DNA from: CBDCUW01 sp963734865
Lineage (GTDB): Bacteria; Planctomycetota; Planctomycetia; Pirellulales; Pirellulaceae
Assembly (NCBI GenBank): GCA_963734865.1
Contig: CAVTIV010000004.1
Location: 62,001-126,000, forward strand
Length of the DNA: 64,000 bases
Direction: 5' to 3'
The notes below the pieces were generated by a model. The model searched no databases. It was not told where the DNA came from and was given only the letters and a program-made list of their open reading frames with translations. Position numbers and translations under genes: made by a program. Below are positions 38,083 to 48,062 of this stretch, piece by piece. Numbering within the stretch: position 1 is the stretch's first letter; every line of letters starts with the position of its first letter.

Positions 38083-38338
38083 TGAGAAACTCGAATTACA
38101 GTCGTGTCGGTGGGTTGGTGGTCGGTTGGTGGTCGGTTGCCGGGGCACAGATTGCGGATTCGCAGCGTTATCGTGTATGAAGAGACTCGCGTCCTTGTGG
38201 GTTACCAATCGAAAGTGCCCCTGGGCGGAGCCTTGGCCATTGTCTGGCATCGGCCCCTGTCGGTTGTTTCGGCAACGTTCGCAGAGGAACTGTAACTCAC
38301 GTTCGATTTCGTCCGTCCTTTAGGAAACAACGATTCCA

Positions 38339-39321
38339 ATGAATGTGTTGGTCGTCGGCGGTGCCGGCTATATCGGGTCTCACGCCGTGCGACTGTTGAT
38401 CGATGCTGGGCACACCGTGTCGGTGTATGACAACCTGTCGCGGGGGCATCGCGAGGCGGTTCCCGAGGGCATGTTGATCGAAGGGGAACTGGCGGATCGG
38501 GCCAAACTCGTTGCCACACTGCGGCAGAAGAAGATCGACGCGGTGATGCACTTTGCCGCCTTTGCCTTGGTCAACGAATCGGTCAATGATCCATCGTTGT
38601 ACTATCGCAACAACGTGATTGCCGCACTTGAATTGCTTGATGCGATGCGGGAAGCCGACGTCAAGAAAATTGTCTTCAGCAGTACCACGGCAACTTATGG
38701 CGAACCCGATGTTGTGCCGATCCCCGAGACAACGCTTCAACAGCCGATCAATCCCTATGGTTTTACGAAACTGGTGATTGAGCGGCGCTTGCCGATTATG
38801 CATCGGCTTACGGATTCGCTTATGCGGCACTGCGTTACTTCAATGCCGCCGGCGCGAGGCCCGACGGCAGCATCGGCGAAGATCACGAGCCGGAATCGCA
38901 CCTGATACCGATCGTGTTGCAAGTCGCGCTCGGGCAACGTGAAAAGATCACGATCTTTGGTGATGACTATGCCACCGCCGATGGAACCTGCGTCCGTGAT
39001 TACATCCATATCGATGATCTGGGAGATGCTCATCTGCGAGCCTCTAAGCGTTTGCAGGCGGGAACGGGCCTGTGCGTCAACTTAGGCACGGGCCGGGGCA
39101 CCAGCGTGCGAGAGATTGTTCAGGCCTGTCGTGAAGTCACCGGTCATCCGATTCCCGAAGTCATCGGCCAGCGCCGCGAGGGTGACCCGCCGGAGCTGAT
39201 TGCCGACGCCACGCTGGCAACCGATCTACTCGGGTGGACCCCCCAATACAAGGACGTGAAATCGATCGTCGAAACGGCGTGGAAGTGGCATCGAAGTCAC
39301 CCCCAGGGATACCGATCGTAA
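38339..39321 (+). CDS. galE: UDP-glucose 4-epimerase (one frame break)
   Basis: An NAD-dependent short-chain dehydrogenase/epimerase interconverting UDP-glucose and UDP-galactose. VGGAGYIGSHAVR binds NAD at the N-terminus, SSTTATYG holds the catalytic Ser/Thr and PYGFTKLVIE the Tyr-x-x-x-Lys. The first frame runs into non-family sequence after VIER. The true continuation (ALADYASAYGFAYAALRYFN...) lies one frame over and reaches the stop at 39321; one extra G at 38784-38785 (GAGCGG to GAGCGGG) unites them. Restored length is about 327 residues, as in other GalE proteins. It likely feeds sugar nucleotides to envelope glycosylation. Confidence 0.92.
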
Positions 39322-39528
39322 CGACAGTGGACGGTGCGATCCCCTTGTTTTCGATAGCCGGGGGGCTTGGACGGCTGATTGCGAGGGCGGCGATCGGCGA
39401 GGCGAAATCAACGAAGCATCACGCGGGTGGGTACTTTATAATGGTGTTTTGCGTTCCCTTAGCGGCTCTCCGCATATCCCCGCTCTGCAAAACAACCTCC
39501 GCCACCTTCTCGATGGGTCTGATTCCCG

Positions 39529-41452
39529 ATGCGTCACCTGATAGTTGTTTTCTGTTTGAGCATGCTGGGAGTCCCCAGCTGGTCGGCGGATTTGACCTCA
39601 CGCGAACGGTCGATCATCGCCGCGGTCAATGCCTCGGTGGCGAAGGCGGGAGCCAGCTACAAGGCCGGAAACTATGACGAGGCTGGTCAGAGTATCCTGC
39701 GGGCGATGAAGCAGATTGATGTGGCGGTCAAGGTCGGTTCGGCAGAGCTTTACGATTCGCTTGACCCGGCGATGCAGCGAGTCGCCAAAGCTGCACACGA
39801 TGCTGGAATTCGAGGGTGTTTCGCTTCCTCCATTCCACCGCCCCCAGAGGCCCGAACCGGATGAGTCGACCGAGCCGATGACAACGACGACGGCCAAGGG
39901 GGAAACTCGTCGACCCGTGCCGGCGCCTGCAGCCACACCTGAAACGATGATCAGCTTCACCAAGCAGATCTCGCCGATATTGGTCAGCCGATGTGGCCGC
40001 TGTCACGTGTCCGATTCCAAGGGGAAGTTCAACATGGCGACCTTTGCGGCGTTGATGAAAGGACCGCCCGAGGGAGTCGTGATTTTTGCTGGAGACACGG
40101 TCGGCAGCCGGCTGATCGAAACGATCGAAACAGGGGACATGCCGCGTGGCGGCGGCAAAGTGACCCCTGCCGAACTGGAGCTTCTCAAAGGGTGGATCAT
40201 CGCTGGGGCGAAATTCGACGGCCCGGACCCTGCGGCGCCGCTGGCGGCCGGAGCGACGCCAGCACCGGCCCCGAGGAACAAACCGGAGATCCGAAGGTCG
40301 ACCGGTAGCGAAACGGTCAGCTTTGCCGCGGATGTGGCGCCGTTGTTGGTCGAAAACTGCAACGGCTGTCACATCGACGCGATGCAGACGCGAGGTGGGT
40401 TGCGGATGGATACGTTCGCTCAACTGCTGCGCGGCGGTGACAGCGGCGAGATCATCTTGGCCGGCAAAGGCGACGAGAGTTTGCTGGTTCAAAAGCTGCG
40501 CGGAATGGTGGGCGAGAGGATGCCTGCGGGAGGCCGGCCGGCGTTATCGGATGAGTCGATCGCGTTGATCTCAACCTGGATCGATGAAGGGGCGACGCTG
40601 GACGGCGCGAATGAGAACCAGTCGTTACGCGTCATGAGCCAACTGGCCTGGGCCGCCTCGGCGTCACCGCAGGAGCTGAGCGAAAAACGTCAACAGCTGG
40701 CAAATCAGAACATGAAACTCGTCACCGCCTCGGGCGGAGGAATCACGTCCAAACAGACGGAGCATTTCTTGGTCATTGGAACGGCCTCCAGGGGCACGAT
40801 CGACCTGGTCGCCGAGCAAGCGGAAGCGCAAATGAAATTGGCCAAGACGGTTGTCGCTGCTAAATCGGGCGAGGCCTATTTTCATGGACGAGCGACGATT
40901 TTTGTCTTGCCGCGGCGATACGACTACAGCGAGTTCGCAAAGATGGTCGAGCGTCGCAGCGTTCCGTCAAGCTGGTCGAGTCATTGGCAGTTCGATGGGA
41001 TCGATGCCTACGTTTCGATGGTTGCCAGCGAGCAGGATAAAGAGGACGAGATCGCAAGCCGTTTGGCGGCGCCGATCGTTAGTCTGGCGATGTCCACTCG
41101 CGGTGGCGGCATGCCGCGGTGGTTGGCTGAGGGTGTTGGCGTGGCGACGGCGAGTCGCAAAGGCAGTAGCCGCGAAGCGAAAATGAGACTGGAAGCGGAA
41201 ACGTCCGAGGCATTCGCGCAGATGGAAAACGCGAAGATGTTTCTCGATGGAAAGATGACGCCCGAGAATACCGATCGCATCGGTGCGGCGATTGCGGCGT
41301 TCATGATGGACCGCAACTACCGCCGCGGATTCGACACCATGCTGCGTCACCTTGGCTCGGGTGTTCCCTTCGAGCAGGCGTTCACACAGGCATTCAACAT
41401 GCCCCCGGAGACATTTGTGGGCAACTGGCTGAAGTACGTACGCGGCGGTTGA
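39529..41452 (+). CDS. protein with two planctomycete C-type cytochrome domains (one frame break)
   Basis: A secreted protein of about 640 residues. A signal peptide (MRHLIVVFCLSMLGVPSWSA) and a helical region are in one frame up to about 39808; the rest is one frame over, joining as AGIEGVSLPPFHRP. Two cytochrome-type domains contain CGRCH and CNGCH, each followed by GGD...LVxKL-like and MPxGG segments as in PSCyt1 proteins. The C-terminal 230 residues include PRWLAEGVGVATASRKG, similar to the region after the zinc helix in DUF1570/gluzincin-type proteins, but no HExxH is visible. Function is unknown. Planctomycetes encode many such cytochrome-domain proteins. Confidence 0.75.
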
Positions 41453-41590
41453 GGCAGATTGTCCAAGGGGCTCTTTCTCCTGCGAAATCGTTGAATTTCG
41501 CGCCAGTCGGCTATGGGACTGCCACGCTTCTAGTTAACGTTCATTGCTGCAGCGTTCTATTTCAAAACAAGCCAATTTGCTGGTGAAGCG

Positions 41591-42610
41591 ATGATAGTGG
41601 TGATGGAGCCGGGTGCGACCGATGAACAGGTCGCCGCGACGGTCAAGCGAGTCGAGAGTCTGGGGTTGAAGGCGAATGTCATTGTCGGAACAGAGCGGAC
41701 AGTCGTCGCCGCGATCGGCGAAAAGCGGGAGCACTTCAAGGAATCGCTGGAAAGTGGCGAAGGGGTCTCCTCCGTGGTGCCGGTTGTGGCGCCGTACAAA
41801 ATGGCAAGTCGCGAAGTGCGTCAGGAGCCGAGCTGTATCCGGGTGTTGGACTTTTCCGCCGGTGCGGGGCATGTCGGAATCATTGCCGGACCCTGCAGCG
41901 TCGAGAATGAACGCCAGATTCTCGAGACGGCTCGGGCGGTGAAGGCGGCCGGCGCGACGGGGCTCCGTGGCGGTGCCTTCAAGCCTCGCACCAGTCCGTA
42001 TAGTTTCCAAGGATTGAAGGAAGAGGGGCTCAAACTGCTCGCGGCGGCGCGGGACGAGACCAACTTGGCGGTCTTCACCGAAGTGATGGGGACTGCCGAT
42101 GTCGACCTGGTCGCAAAGTATGCGGACGTGCTCCAGGTCGGTGCGCGGAACATGCAGAATTATCGACTTCTCGAAGCGGTTGGCCAATCCGGAAAGCCCG
42201 TCCTGTTGAAACGTGGGCCCTCGGCGACGATGGACGAATTCTTGCTGGCCGCCGAGTACATCCTCAACGAAGGCAACGAAAACGTGATGCTGTGCGAGCG
42301 CGGCGTGCGGACGTTCGAGGGCCACACTCGGTTCACACTGCCACTGGCAAGCATCCCGTACTTGCACAAAAAGACGCACTTGCCGGTGATCATTGATCCC
42401 AGTCACGGTACGGGGCACACTTACATGGTGCCCGATTTATCGGTCGCGTCGATTGCCGCGGGTGCTGATGGGTTGATCATCGAGGTTCACCCCGATCCAA
42501 GCTCGGCGATGAGCGACGGCTATCAATCGCTGACCTTCGAGGGCTTCAGCCGGACGATGCGTCGCTGTAACGCCGTGCTCGAAGCGATTCGCAGTGTGGC
42601 CGCCGAGTGA
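41591..42610 (+). CDS. aroF: 3-deoxy-7-phosphoheptulonate (DAHP) synthase, type I-beta
   Basis: A 339-residue enzyme condensing phosphoenolpyruvate with erythrose 4-phosphate, the first step of aromatic amino acid synthesis. An N-terminal ferredoxin-like regulatory domain of about 70 residues (MIVVMEPGATDEQVAATVKR) is like that of Thermotoga-type DAHP synthases. The TIM barrel carries GPCSVEN, RGGAFKPRTSPYSFQG, and the metal-binding DPSHGTGH. Complete, in one frame. The next gene begins 26 bases after the stop. Confidence 0.95.
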   Translation: MIVVMEPGATDEQVAATVKRVESLGLKANVIVGTERTVVAAIGEKREHFKESLESGEGVSSVVPVVAPYKMASREVRQEPSCIRVLDFSAGAGHVGIIAGPCSVENERQILETARAVKAAGATGLRGGAFKPRTSPYSFQGLKEEGLKLLAAARDETNLAVFTEVMGTADVDLVAKYADVLQVGARNMQNYRLLEAVGQSGKPVLLKRGPSATMDEFLLAAEYILNEGNENVMLCERGVRTFEGHTRFTLPLASIPYLHKKTHLPVIIDPSHGTGHTYMVPDLSVASIAAGADGLIIEVHPDPSSAMSDGYQSLTFEGFSRTMRRCNAVLEAIRSVAAE

Positions 42611-42636
42611 CCGATCGATTTTGGGGAGACAAGCCG

Positions 42637-43611
42637 ATGTCGGCTCAGCAAAGAACGCTTGATCAATATCACGAACTGATGCACATCAATGCGGTGTCGC
42701 ATCTGATTCGGACCGCCCGCCGCGTCGGACTGTTTGACGCACTGAACGAGGGGCAACGTACCGCGGATCAGTTGCGCGAGGAATTATCGCTTCGCGCCGA
42801 ACCGGCCGGCTTGCTGCTCGATGCCTTGGTCGCCAGTGGGATCATCGAAAAATACGGCGACGACTATGCGCTTTCGCAAGCGGCACGTTTGCTGTGCCAG
42901 TATGACGAGGACCTGGGCGATCGTCGCTGGGAGCGTTTTGTCGATCATCTGCTGGGAAACCAGCAGGACGATGGCCGAGATGATCGGCAGCACCTCGAAT
43001 ACCTCGCTGCTACGCAGTGGATCCACACGCCGGCGGCGATGCAGGCCGCGGAGATCTTGGACATTGGTGGTGTCGGTGAGGTTGCTGGTCCCAGCATTCT
43101 GGAGTTGGGCTGTGGTTCGGCGGTCTGGAGCTGTGCGATGGCTCATCGCGATCCTGCGGCCAGGGTGACGTTGGTCGATCACGCGGGAGCATTGGCTGCT
43201 GCGATGGCCACCGCCCAGTCGATCGGGATGGCCGATCGAGTGATCACGATCGAGGGGGATCCTGCGACGGCACCGTTGCCCACCGATGAGTTCGACATCG
43301 TGTTGATCGCCCAGCGGCTACATGCGAGTTCGATGGCGGACGCCGATGCGTTGCTGGATCGGGCGGTCAGGGCGTCAAAACCGGGCGGCCGGGTCGTGGT
43401 GATCGACCTGTTTCGCGGACCTGCCCGCCCCACTCTGGCCGAGAGCATCGAAGCGTTGAAGTTGGAATTGGAAACCACAGCCGGTCGGATGCGAACGGTC
43501 GAGGAGGTCCAGGCTCAGATGGGACGTCATGGACTGCAGCGGGTGCAGTTCACTTTTTTGGCGGCCAGCCGCATCAATCTGGCCCTCGCCGTTGGCCGGA
43601 AACCGGGATGA
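42637..43611 (+). CDS. SAM-dependent methyltransferase with winged-helix dimerisation domain
   Basis: A 324-residue protein resembling small-molecule O-methyltransferases. The N-terminal helical domain (AVSHLIRTARRVGLFDAL ... LLLDALVASGIIEK) is the typical dimerisation/HTH part. The C-terminal Rossmann domain has ILELGCGSAVWSCAMA for SAM binding, RVTLVDHA, and PGGRVVVIDLF. The ATG at 42637 is preceded by TGGGGAGA; a GTG at 42607 overlaps the aroF stop and is an alternative. Its substrate is not evident; the position between aroF and rpmF is not conclusive. Confidence 0.8.
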   Translation: MSAQQRTLDQYHELMHINAVSHLIRTARRVGLFDALNEGQRTADQLREELSLRAEPAGLLLDALVASGIIEKYGDDYALSQAARLLCQYDEDLGDRRWERFVDHLLGNQQDDGRDDRQHLEYLAATQWIHTPAAMQAAEILDIGGVGEVAGPSILELGCGSAVWSCAMAHRDPAARVTLVDHAGALAAAMATAQSIGMADRVITIEGDPATAPLPTDEFDIVLIAQRLHASSMADADALLDRAVRASKPGGRVVVIDLFRGPARPTLAESIEALKLELETTAGRMRTVEEVQAQMGRHGLQRVQFTFLAASRINLALAVGRKPG

Positions 43612-43680
43612 CCGACCGCTTGTCGCCATGGTTTTGTCGACATTTTGATCCATTTTCCGAAAAATCTCGGTTTGGCTGCG

Positions 43681-43710
43681 TTGACGAAAACGGGCCACAG
43701 TTTCTACGAT
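43681..43710 (+). promoter_or_regulatory. sigma70-type promoter for rpmF
   Basis: TTGACG (43681-43686) and TACGAT (43705-43710) are separated by 18 bases, 44 bases before the rpmF start. Confidence 0.55.
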
Positions 43711-43754
43711 ACGCGGCTCGCTTCGATCACCACTGCAACTTACGGACCCCTTTG

Positions 43755-43937
43755 ATGGCTGTCCCCAAACGAAAACATTCCAACAGCCGGACTGGCAAAC
43801 GACGTTCTCACGATCGCGTGAAAAAGCGCCAGATCGGTTACTGTCCCCAGTGCAGCTCGGCAGTTCCCACCCACTCGGTCTGTCCGAAGTGTGGTTATTA
43901 CCAGGGTCGCACGGTCGTCGATCACCAGGACGATTAG
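43755..43937 (+). CDS. rpmF: 50S ribosomal protein L32
   Basis: A 60-residue basic protein of the large ribosomal subunit. The start MAVPKRKHSNSRTGKRRSHD and the zinc-type Cys pairs (CPQC and CPKC) are diagnostic. The open frame extends upstream to 43608 but the ATG at 43755 gives the exact family start. It heads the fatty-acid gene cluster. Confidence 0.97.
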   Translation: MAVPKRKHSNSRTGKRRSHDRVKKRQIGYCPQCSSAVPTHSVCPKCGYYQGRTVVDHQDD

Positions 43938-44030
43938 CTCGCGGAGCATGGATCTGGTATGGACAACAAGCACGCGGCGTGGTCTGTGGGGCTGTGTTGG
44001 TTAGCAAAGTGACCCAGCAAGGGAGCCAGT

Positions 44031-44972
44031 GTGGCGGGCAATGTGGATTCATTAGGAGTGGATTCGTCAGGAATTCTCTTCCCCGGCCAGGGTGCACAGT
44101 CGGTCGGCATGGGACGTTGGCTGTACGAAACCTATTCGGTTGCAAAGCAGCTGTTTGACCGTGGCTCGGAATTGCTCGATTACGATCTGGCCGAGTTGTG
44201 CTTCACCGGTCCCGAGCAAAAACTCAACGCGACCCAGTACAGTCAACCGGCGCTGTTTGTGGTTGGAATGGCGGCGGCGGGAGTGCTTGGCGAGCAACAT
44301 CGGGCCGAAATGGCCAAGGTCAAGGCAGCGGCCGGCTTGAGTCTGGGCGAATACACAGCGGTTTGTTTCGCTGGTGGCCTGGAGTTCGCGGATGCGTTGG
44401 AGCTGGTTCGGCGACGCGGCGAGGCGATGCAGGCGGCGGCAGATGGGGTCGACAGCGGGATGGCGAGCGTGTTGGGGCTCGATCTGAAGACGCTCACCGA
44501 GCTCTGCCAGCAGTGCCGCGAGGGAGACGAAGTTCTTCAACCGGCCAACCTTCTTTGCCCCGGAAACATCGCAGTGTCGGGGCACCTCTCGGCCATCGAT
44601 CGGCTGGAACCGATGGCGACCGCAGCCGGGGCGATGAAGGTTGTCCGCCTCAGCGTTGCCGGGGCGTTCCACACTTCGTTGATGGGGCCGGCGGTTGCAA
44701 AACTTTCCGCCGCGCTCAATGAGATACCGATTGCCGATACAAGAATCCCCGTTTACAGCAACGTGGACGCGGCGCCGCATCAAGCGGCCGACGAGATCCG
44801 CAAGCTACTCAGTCGTCAGGTGGTCAGCCCCGTGCTTTGGGAGGACTCGATTCGGCGGATGACGGACGATGGAATTGAGGGCTTCATCGAAGCGGGAACC
44901 GGCCGAGTGCTTCGCGGCACCCTGAAACGAATCAATCGAAAAATCCCCACAGAAGGTTTTGGCGACGGATAA
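44031..44972 (+). CDS. fabD: malonyl-CoA:ACP transacylase
   Basis: A 313-residue enzyme that loads malonyl groups on acyl carrier protein. GILFPGQGAQSVGMG near the start, the nucleophile Ser in AGLSLGEYTAV, the catalytic His in GAFHTSLM and the conserved QVVSPVLWEDSI and GxGRVLRG segments are all present. Translation probably begins at the GTG at 44031; internal starts are possible but would shorten the N-terminus. It follows rpmF by 93 bases, in the order of the classical fab clusters but with plsX and fabH missing between. Confidence 0.95.
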   Translation: MAGNVDSLGVDSSGILFPGQGAQSVGMGRWLYETYSVAKQLFDRGSELLDYDLAELCFTGPEQKLNATQYSQPALFVVGMAAAGVLGEQHRAEMAKVKAAAGLSLGEYTAVCFAGGLEFADALELVRRRGEAMQAAADGVDSGMASVLGLDLKTLTELCQQCREGDEVLQPANLLCPGNIAVSGHLSAIDRLEPMATAAGAMKVVRLSVAGAFHTSLMGPAVAKLSAALNEIPIADTRIPVYSNVDAAPHQAADEIRKLLSRQVVSPVLWEDSIRRMTDDGIEGFIEAGTGRVLRGTLKRINRKIPTEGFGDG

Positions 44973-45149
44973 CGTCGAAAACGGGCCCTTCGGCTCGTCG
45001 TGACAGCCTGCGGAGCCGCAGGCCTCTCACACCCCCGGCGGCGCTGGGAACGCGACGTCAACGTGAGCGTCATGGGGCCGGCGACATCGGCCCCTCATTT
45101 CGATCGGACGCCGCCATCTGGCAACGGTAACAAAGAAAGAGAAACTGTC

Positions 45150-45908
45150 ATGCAATTAACGATCACAGCCGATTTGAAGGGCCAAGTTGCCGTCGTCACA
45201 GGAGCCTCTCAGGGTTTGGGAAAGGCGGTGGCGATCGCTCTGGCGGCCAACGGCGCCAAGGTCGTCTGCCTGGCCCGAAATGCCGAAAAACTTCAGGCGA
45301 CCGTCGCAGAGATCGAGTCGGCGGGCGGTTCGGCTCAAGCGGTCACCTGCGATGTGACCGATCGGGCGGCGGCGGCGGCGGCGATCAACGCAGCCAAGGA
45401 TGACCATGGTCGTCTGGACATTTTGGTCAACAATGCCGGGATCACACGCGACAAGTTGCTGCGAGGCATGTCGGACGAAGAGTGGGATGATGTGATTGCC
45501 ACGAATCTGACCAGCTGCTTCGTCTGTTGTCGTGCGGCCGCGGGAATCATGCGTCGTGCCAAATATGGTCGGATCATCAACATGGCCAGCATTTCTGGGA
45601 TGATGGGGAACCCGGGTCAGACGAACTATTCTGCCAGCAAGGCGGGAATGATCGGTTTGACAAGAACCCTTAGTAAGGAACTGGTCAATCGTGGGGTGAC
45701 GGTCAACGCGGTCGCGCCGGGCTTCATTGCCAGCGAAATGACGGCGGACGTATCGGCGGTCATATTGGAAGAGGCGAAAAAGCGAATTCCGGCCAAACGG
45801 CTGGGTGAGCCCGAAGAGGTGGCCGCCGCAGTGCTCTTCCTTGCCTCCCGTGATGCAGGGTATATCTCGGGCCAGACAATCGTCGTGGATGGGGGAATCA
45901 TCGGGTGA
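45150..45908 (+). CDS. fabG: 3-oxoacyl-ACP reductase
   Basis: A 252-residue NADPH-dependent short-chain dehydrogenase reducing beta-ketoacyl-ACP. TGASQGLGKAVA binds the cofactor, NNAGITRDKLL is the FabG-specific NNAG region, Ser is in NMASISGMMGN and YSASKAG carries the catalytic Tyr and Lys. The C-terminus ends in VVDGGIIG. The open frame reaches back to 45000, but the ATG at 45150 gives the normal length. The 177-base gap after fabD contains small GC-rich hairpins (GGAGCCGCAGG type). Confidence 0.94.
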   Translation: MQLTITADLKGQVAVVTGASQGLGKAVAIALAANGAKVVCLARNAEKLQATVAEIESAGGSAQAVTCDVTDRAAAAAAINAAKDDHGRLDILVNNAGITRDKLLRGMSDEEWDDVIATNLTSCFVCCRAAAGIMRRAKYGRIINMASISGMMGNPGQTNYSASKAGMIGLTRTLSKELVNRGVTVNAVAPGFIASEMTADVSAVILEEAKKRIPAKRLGEPEEVAAAVLFLASRDAGYISGQTIVVDGGIIG

Positions 45909-45968
45909 GGACGGTCCTCGCCCGCCCATTGGGGGACAAATCGGTGCCGTCATCCGCTGATCGGTGTA

Positions 45969-45997
45969 TTGACGTGTTTTACTTGTTTCACCTATCT
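45969..45997 (+). promoter_or_regulatory. sigma70-type promoter for acpP
   Basis: TTGACG (45969-45974) and CTATCT (45992-45997) with a 17-base spacer, in the 307-base gap between fabG and acpP. The rest of that gap has no other feature I can name. acpP is thus probably transcribed at a level independent of the upstream fab genes. Confidence 0.5.
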
Positions 45998-46215
45998 TTT
46001 CGGCGAAAGCGATTCTCGTTGTTGGGCTCTATCCCTCTGCTCTGTCCGGTTTTTGTAGAACCAGGTTTTGCAGGGCCAGTGTGGCCGTGGGGAGCGGAGT
46101 CGATTGGAGCGGGCGAACGTTCCAAAGGTTCTCCCCGCCCCGGACAGCGAATCACTTCATCATCATCAACATTCAAACCACATTCAGCTTGCTGACCAAT
46201 ACCTGGAGACAGCCA

Positions 46216-46461
46216 ATGGCTACCGTCGAAGAACGCGTGGTCGATATCGTGTCTGAACAACTCGGCGTCGACAAAGACAAGATCACCCGTGAAACATCTT
46301 TCGTGAATGACCTGGGAGCCGACTCCTTGGACACCGTCGAACTGGTAATGGAACTTGAAGAGGAGTTCGACATCAGCATTCCCGATGAATCGGCTGAGAA
46401 GATTCAGAAGGTCGGCGAAGCCGTCGACTTCATCGAGAACGCCAAAGGCGATGACGCCTGA
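46216..46461 (+). CDS. acpP: acyl carrier protein
   Basis: An 81-residue acidic protein carrying growing acyl chains on 4'-phosphopantetheine. The attachment Ser is in DLGADSLDTVELVM, and the helices around it (VVDIVSEQLGVDKDKI; EEEFDISIPDE; VGEAVDFIE) match the family. The ATG at 46216 gives the normal start. Confidence 0.97.
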   Translation: MATVEERVVDIVSEQLGVDKDKITRETSFVNDLGADSLDTVELVMELEEEFDISIPDESAEKIQKVGEAVDFIENAKGDDA

Positions 46462-46739
46462 GAGCGGTCCAGTCTGTTGGAAGACTGCCGGAGTCGCGTT
46501 GTCCGTTCGGTTCACACTGCCGCCCTTCGAAACCAAAGTCCTTTTCGCGAGGACGTGGTAGTTGTCGGGGCGGCATTTGTTTTGGCTGGCATTGTCGCAT
46601 CGGCGATCTGTTGAAAGGTTTTTTCAAGTGCGACGACAAAGGTTGCTGACTCCGCACGCCAGGCGGCATCGATGTCAGCGGCGTCGCGCTGCTGTTATTC
46701 CCACCCTCGTGCGCCGCCGATTTCGCTGAAGGCACCTCG

Positions 46740-47990
46740 ATGCAACAAGAACCGCAACGACGAATTGTTGTGACTGGAATTGGCATCGTCACACCGCTGG
46801 CGTCTGAAGTCGTATCGTTTTGGTCGCGACTTGTTGCTGGCGAGAGTGGTATCCACGATCTGACGACGCTCGACACCAGCCAATACAAGGTGCACTTTGG
46901 GGGAGACATTCCCGATTTTGACGTCGGCCAATACCTGCCGGCCCGTGATGCAAAGCGATTGGACCGATTCACGCAGTTTGCCGTGCATGCCGGTTGCCAG
47001 GCAATCGCCGACGCGCGGGTCGACTTCGATGCCATCGATCGAAACAAGTGCGGAGTCATCCTCGGTTCGGGCATCGGTGGACTCGGTGAGATCGAAGCGC
47101 AAATTGAACGGATGTTGACCAAGGGGCCCGATCGCGTCAGCCCGTTCACCGTTCCCAAGATGATGGTCAACGCGGCGGGCGGCAATCTTTCAATCACTTA
47201 CGGTTTGAGAGGCCCCAATTACGCGGTGGCGACCGCTTGCGCCAGCGCCACCAATGCCATGGGCGACGCGCTGCGCAGCATTCGCCTGGGCGAAACGGAC
47301 TTGGTGATCACCGGCGGCACCGAAGCAGCGATCACGCGGATGGGATTGGCCGCCTTCCAGAACATGAAGGCGCTCTCCACACGCAACGAGGATCCGGCTG
47401 GTGCCAGCCGCCCGTTTGATGCCCACCGTGACGGGTTTGTGCTCGGTGAGGGGGCGGGGATACTGGTCTTCGAGGAGATCGAACACGCCAAGGCTCGCGG
47501 CGCCAAGATCTACGCGGAGGTGCTTGGCTATGGAACCACCAGTGACGCCAGTCACATCACCGCGCCCGACCCCGAAGGATTGGGCGCATCGGCCGCGATG
47601 CAGGCCGCGTTGGACGATGCCGGCTTGGAACCCACAGCGATTGACTACATCAACGCCCATGGAACCAGCACGCCGCTGGGGGACAAGGCGGAAACGGGCG
47701 CCATCAAACGTGTGTTCGGCGAGCACGCCTATCAGGTCTCGATCAGCAGTACCAAGAGCGCGCTGGGGCATTCGTTGGGTGCCAGTGGTGGGATCGAAGG
47801 AGTGATCCTGTGTAAAACAATCGAGACGGCCACGATTGCCCCGACGATCAATTACCAAACCCCCGATCCCGACTGCGATCTCGATTACACGCCGAACAAA
47901 GCGAAGCCATGTGAGGTCAAGATTGCGATGAGCAACAGTTTCGGCTTTGGCGGACATAACGCGTGTATTGTCTTTGGCCGGGCTCGTTAA
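46740..47990 (+). CDS. fabF: 3-oxoacyl-ACP synthase II
   Basis: A 416-residue condensing enzyme elongating acyl-ACP with malonyl-ACP. The Cys-His-His triad is visible: Cys in VATACASATNAMG, His in NAHGTSTPLGD and His in SALGHSLGASGG; Lys is in SISSTKSALGH. The C-terminal NSFGFGGHNACIVF block is intact. It follows acpP by 278 bases, so it is probably under its own or a shared weak signal in that gap. Confidence 0.96.
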   Translation: MQQEPQRRIVVTGIGIVTPLASEVVSFWSRLVAGESGIHDLTTLDTSQYKVHFGGDIPDFDVGQYLPARDAKRLDRFTQFAVHAGCQAIADARVDFDAIDRNKCGVILGSGIGGLGEIEAQIERMLTKGPDRVSPFTVPKMMVNAAGGNLSITYGLRGPNYAVATACASATNAMGDALRSIRLGETDLVITGGTEAAITRMGLAAFQNMKALSTRNEDPAGASRPFDAHRDGFVLGEGAGILVFEEIEHAKARGAKIYAEVLGYGTTSDASHITAPDPEGLGASAAMQAALDDAGLEPTAIDYINAHGTSTPLGDKAETGAIKRVFGEHAYQVSISSTKSALGHSLGASGGIEGVILCKTIETATIAPTINYQTPDPDCDLDYTPNKAKPCEVKIAMSNSFGFGGHNACIVFGRAR

Positions 47991-48062
47991 CTCACGGTTG
48001 AAATCACTGTCCTCTATCGATCTGTCCCCTATCGATCTCAGCATACCGAGGGCGTTGGCCTG

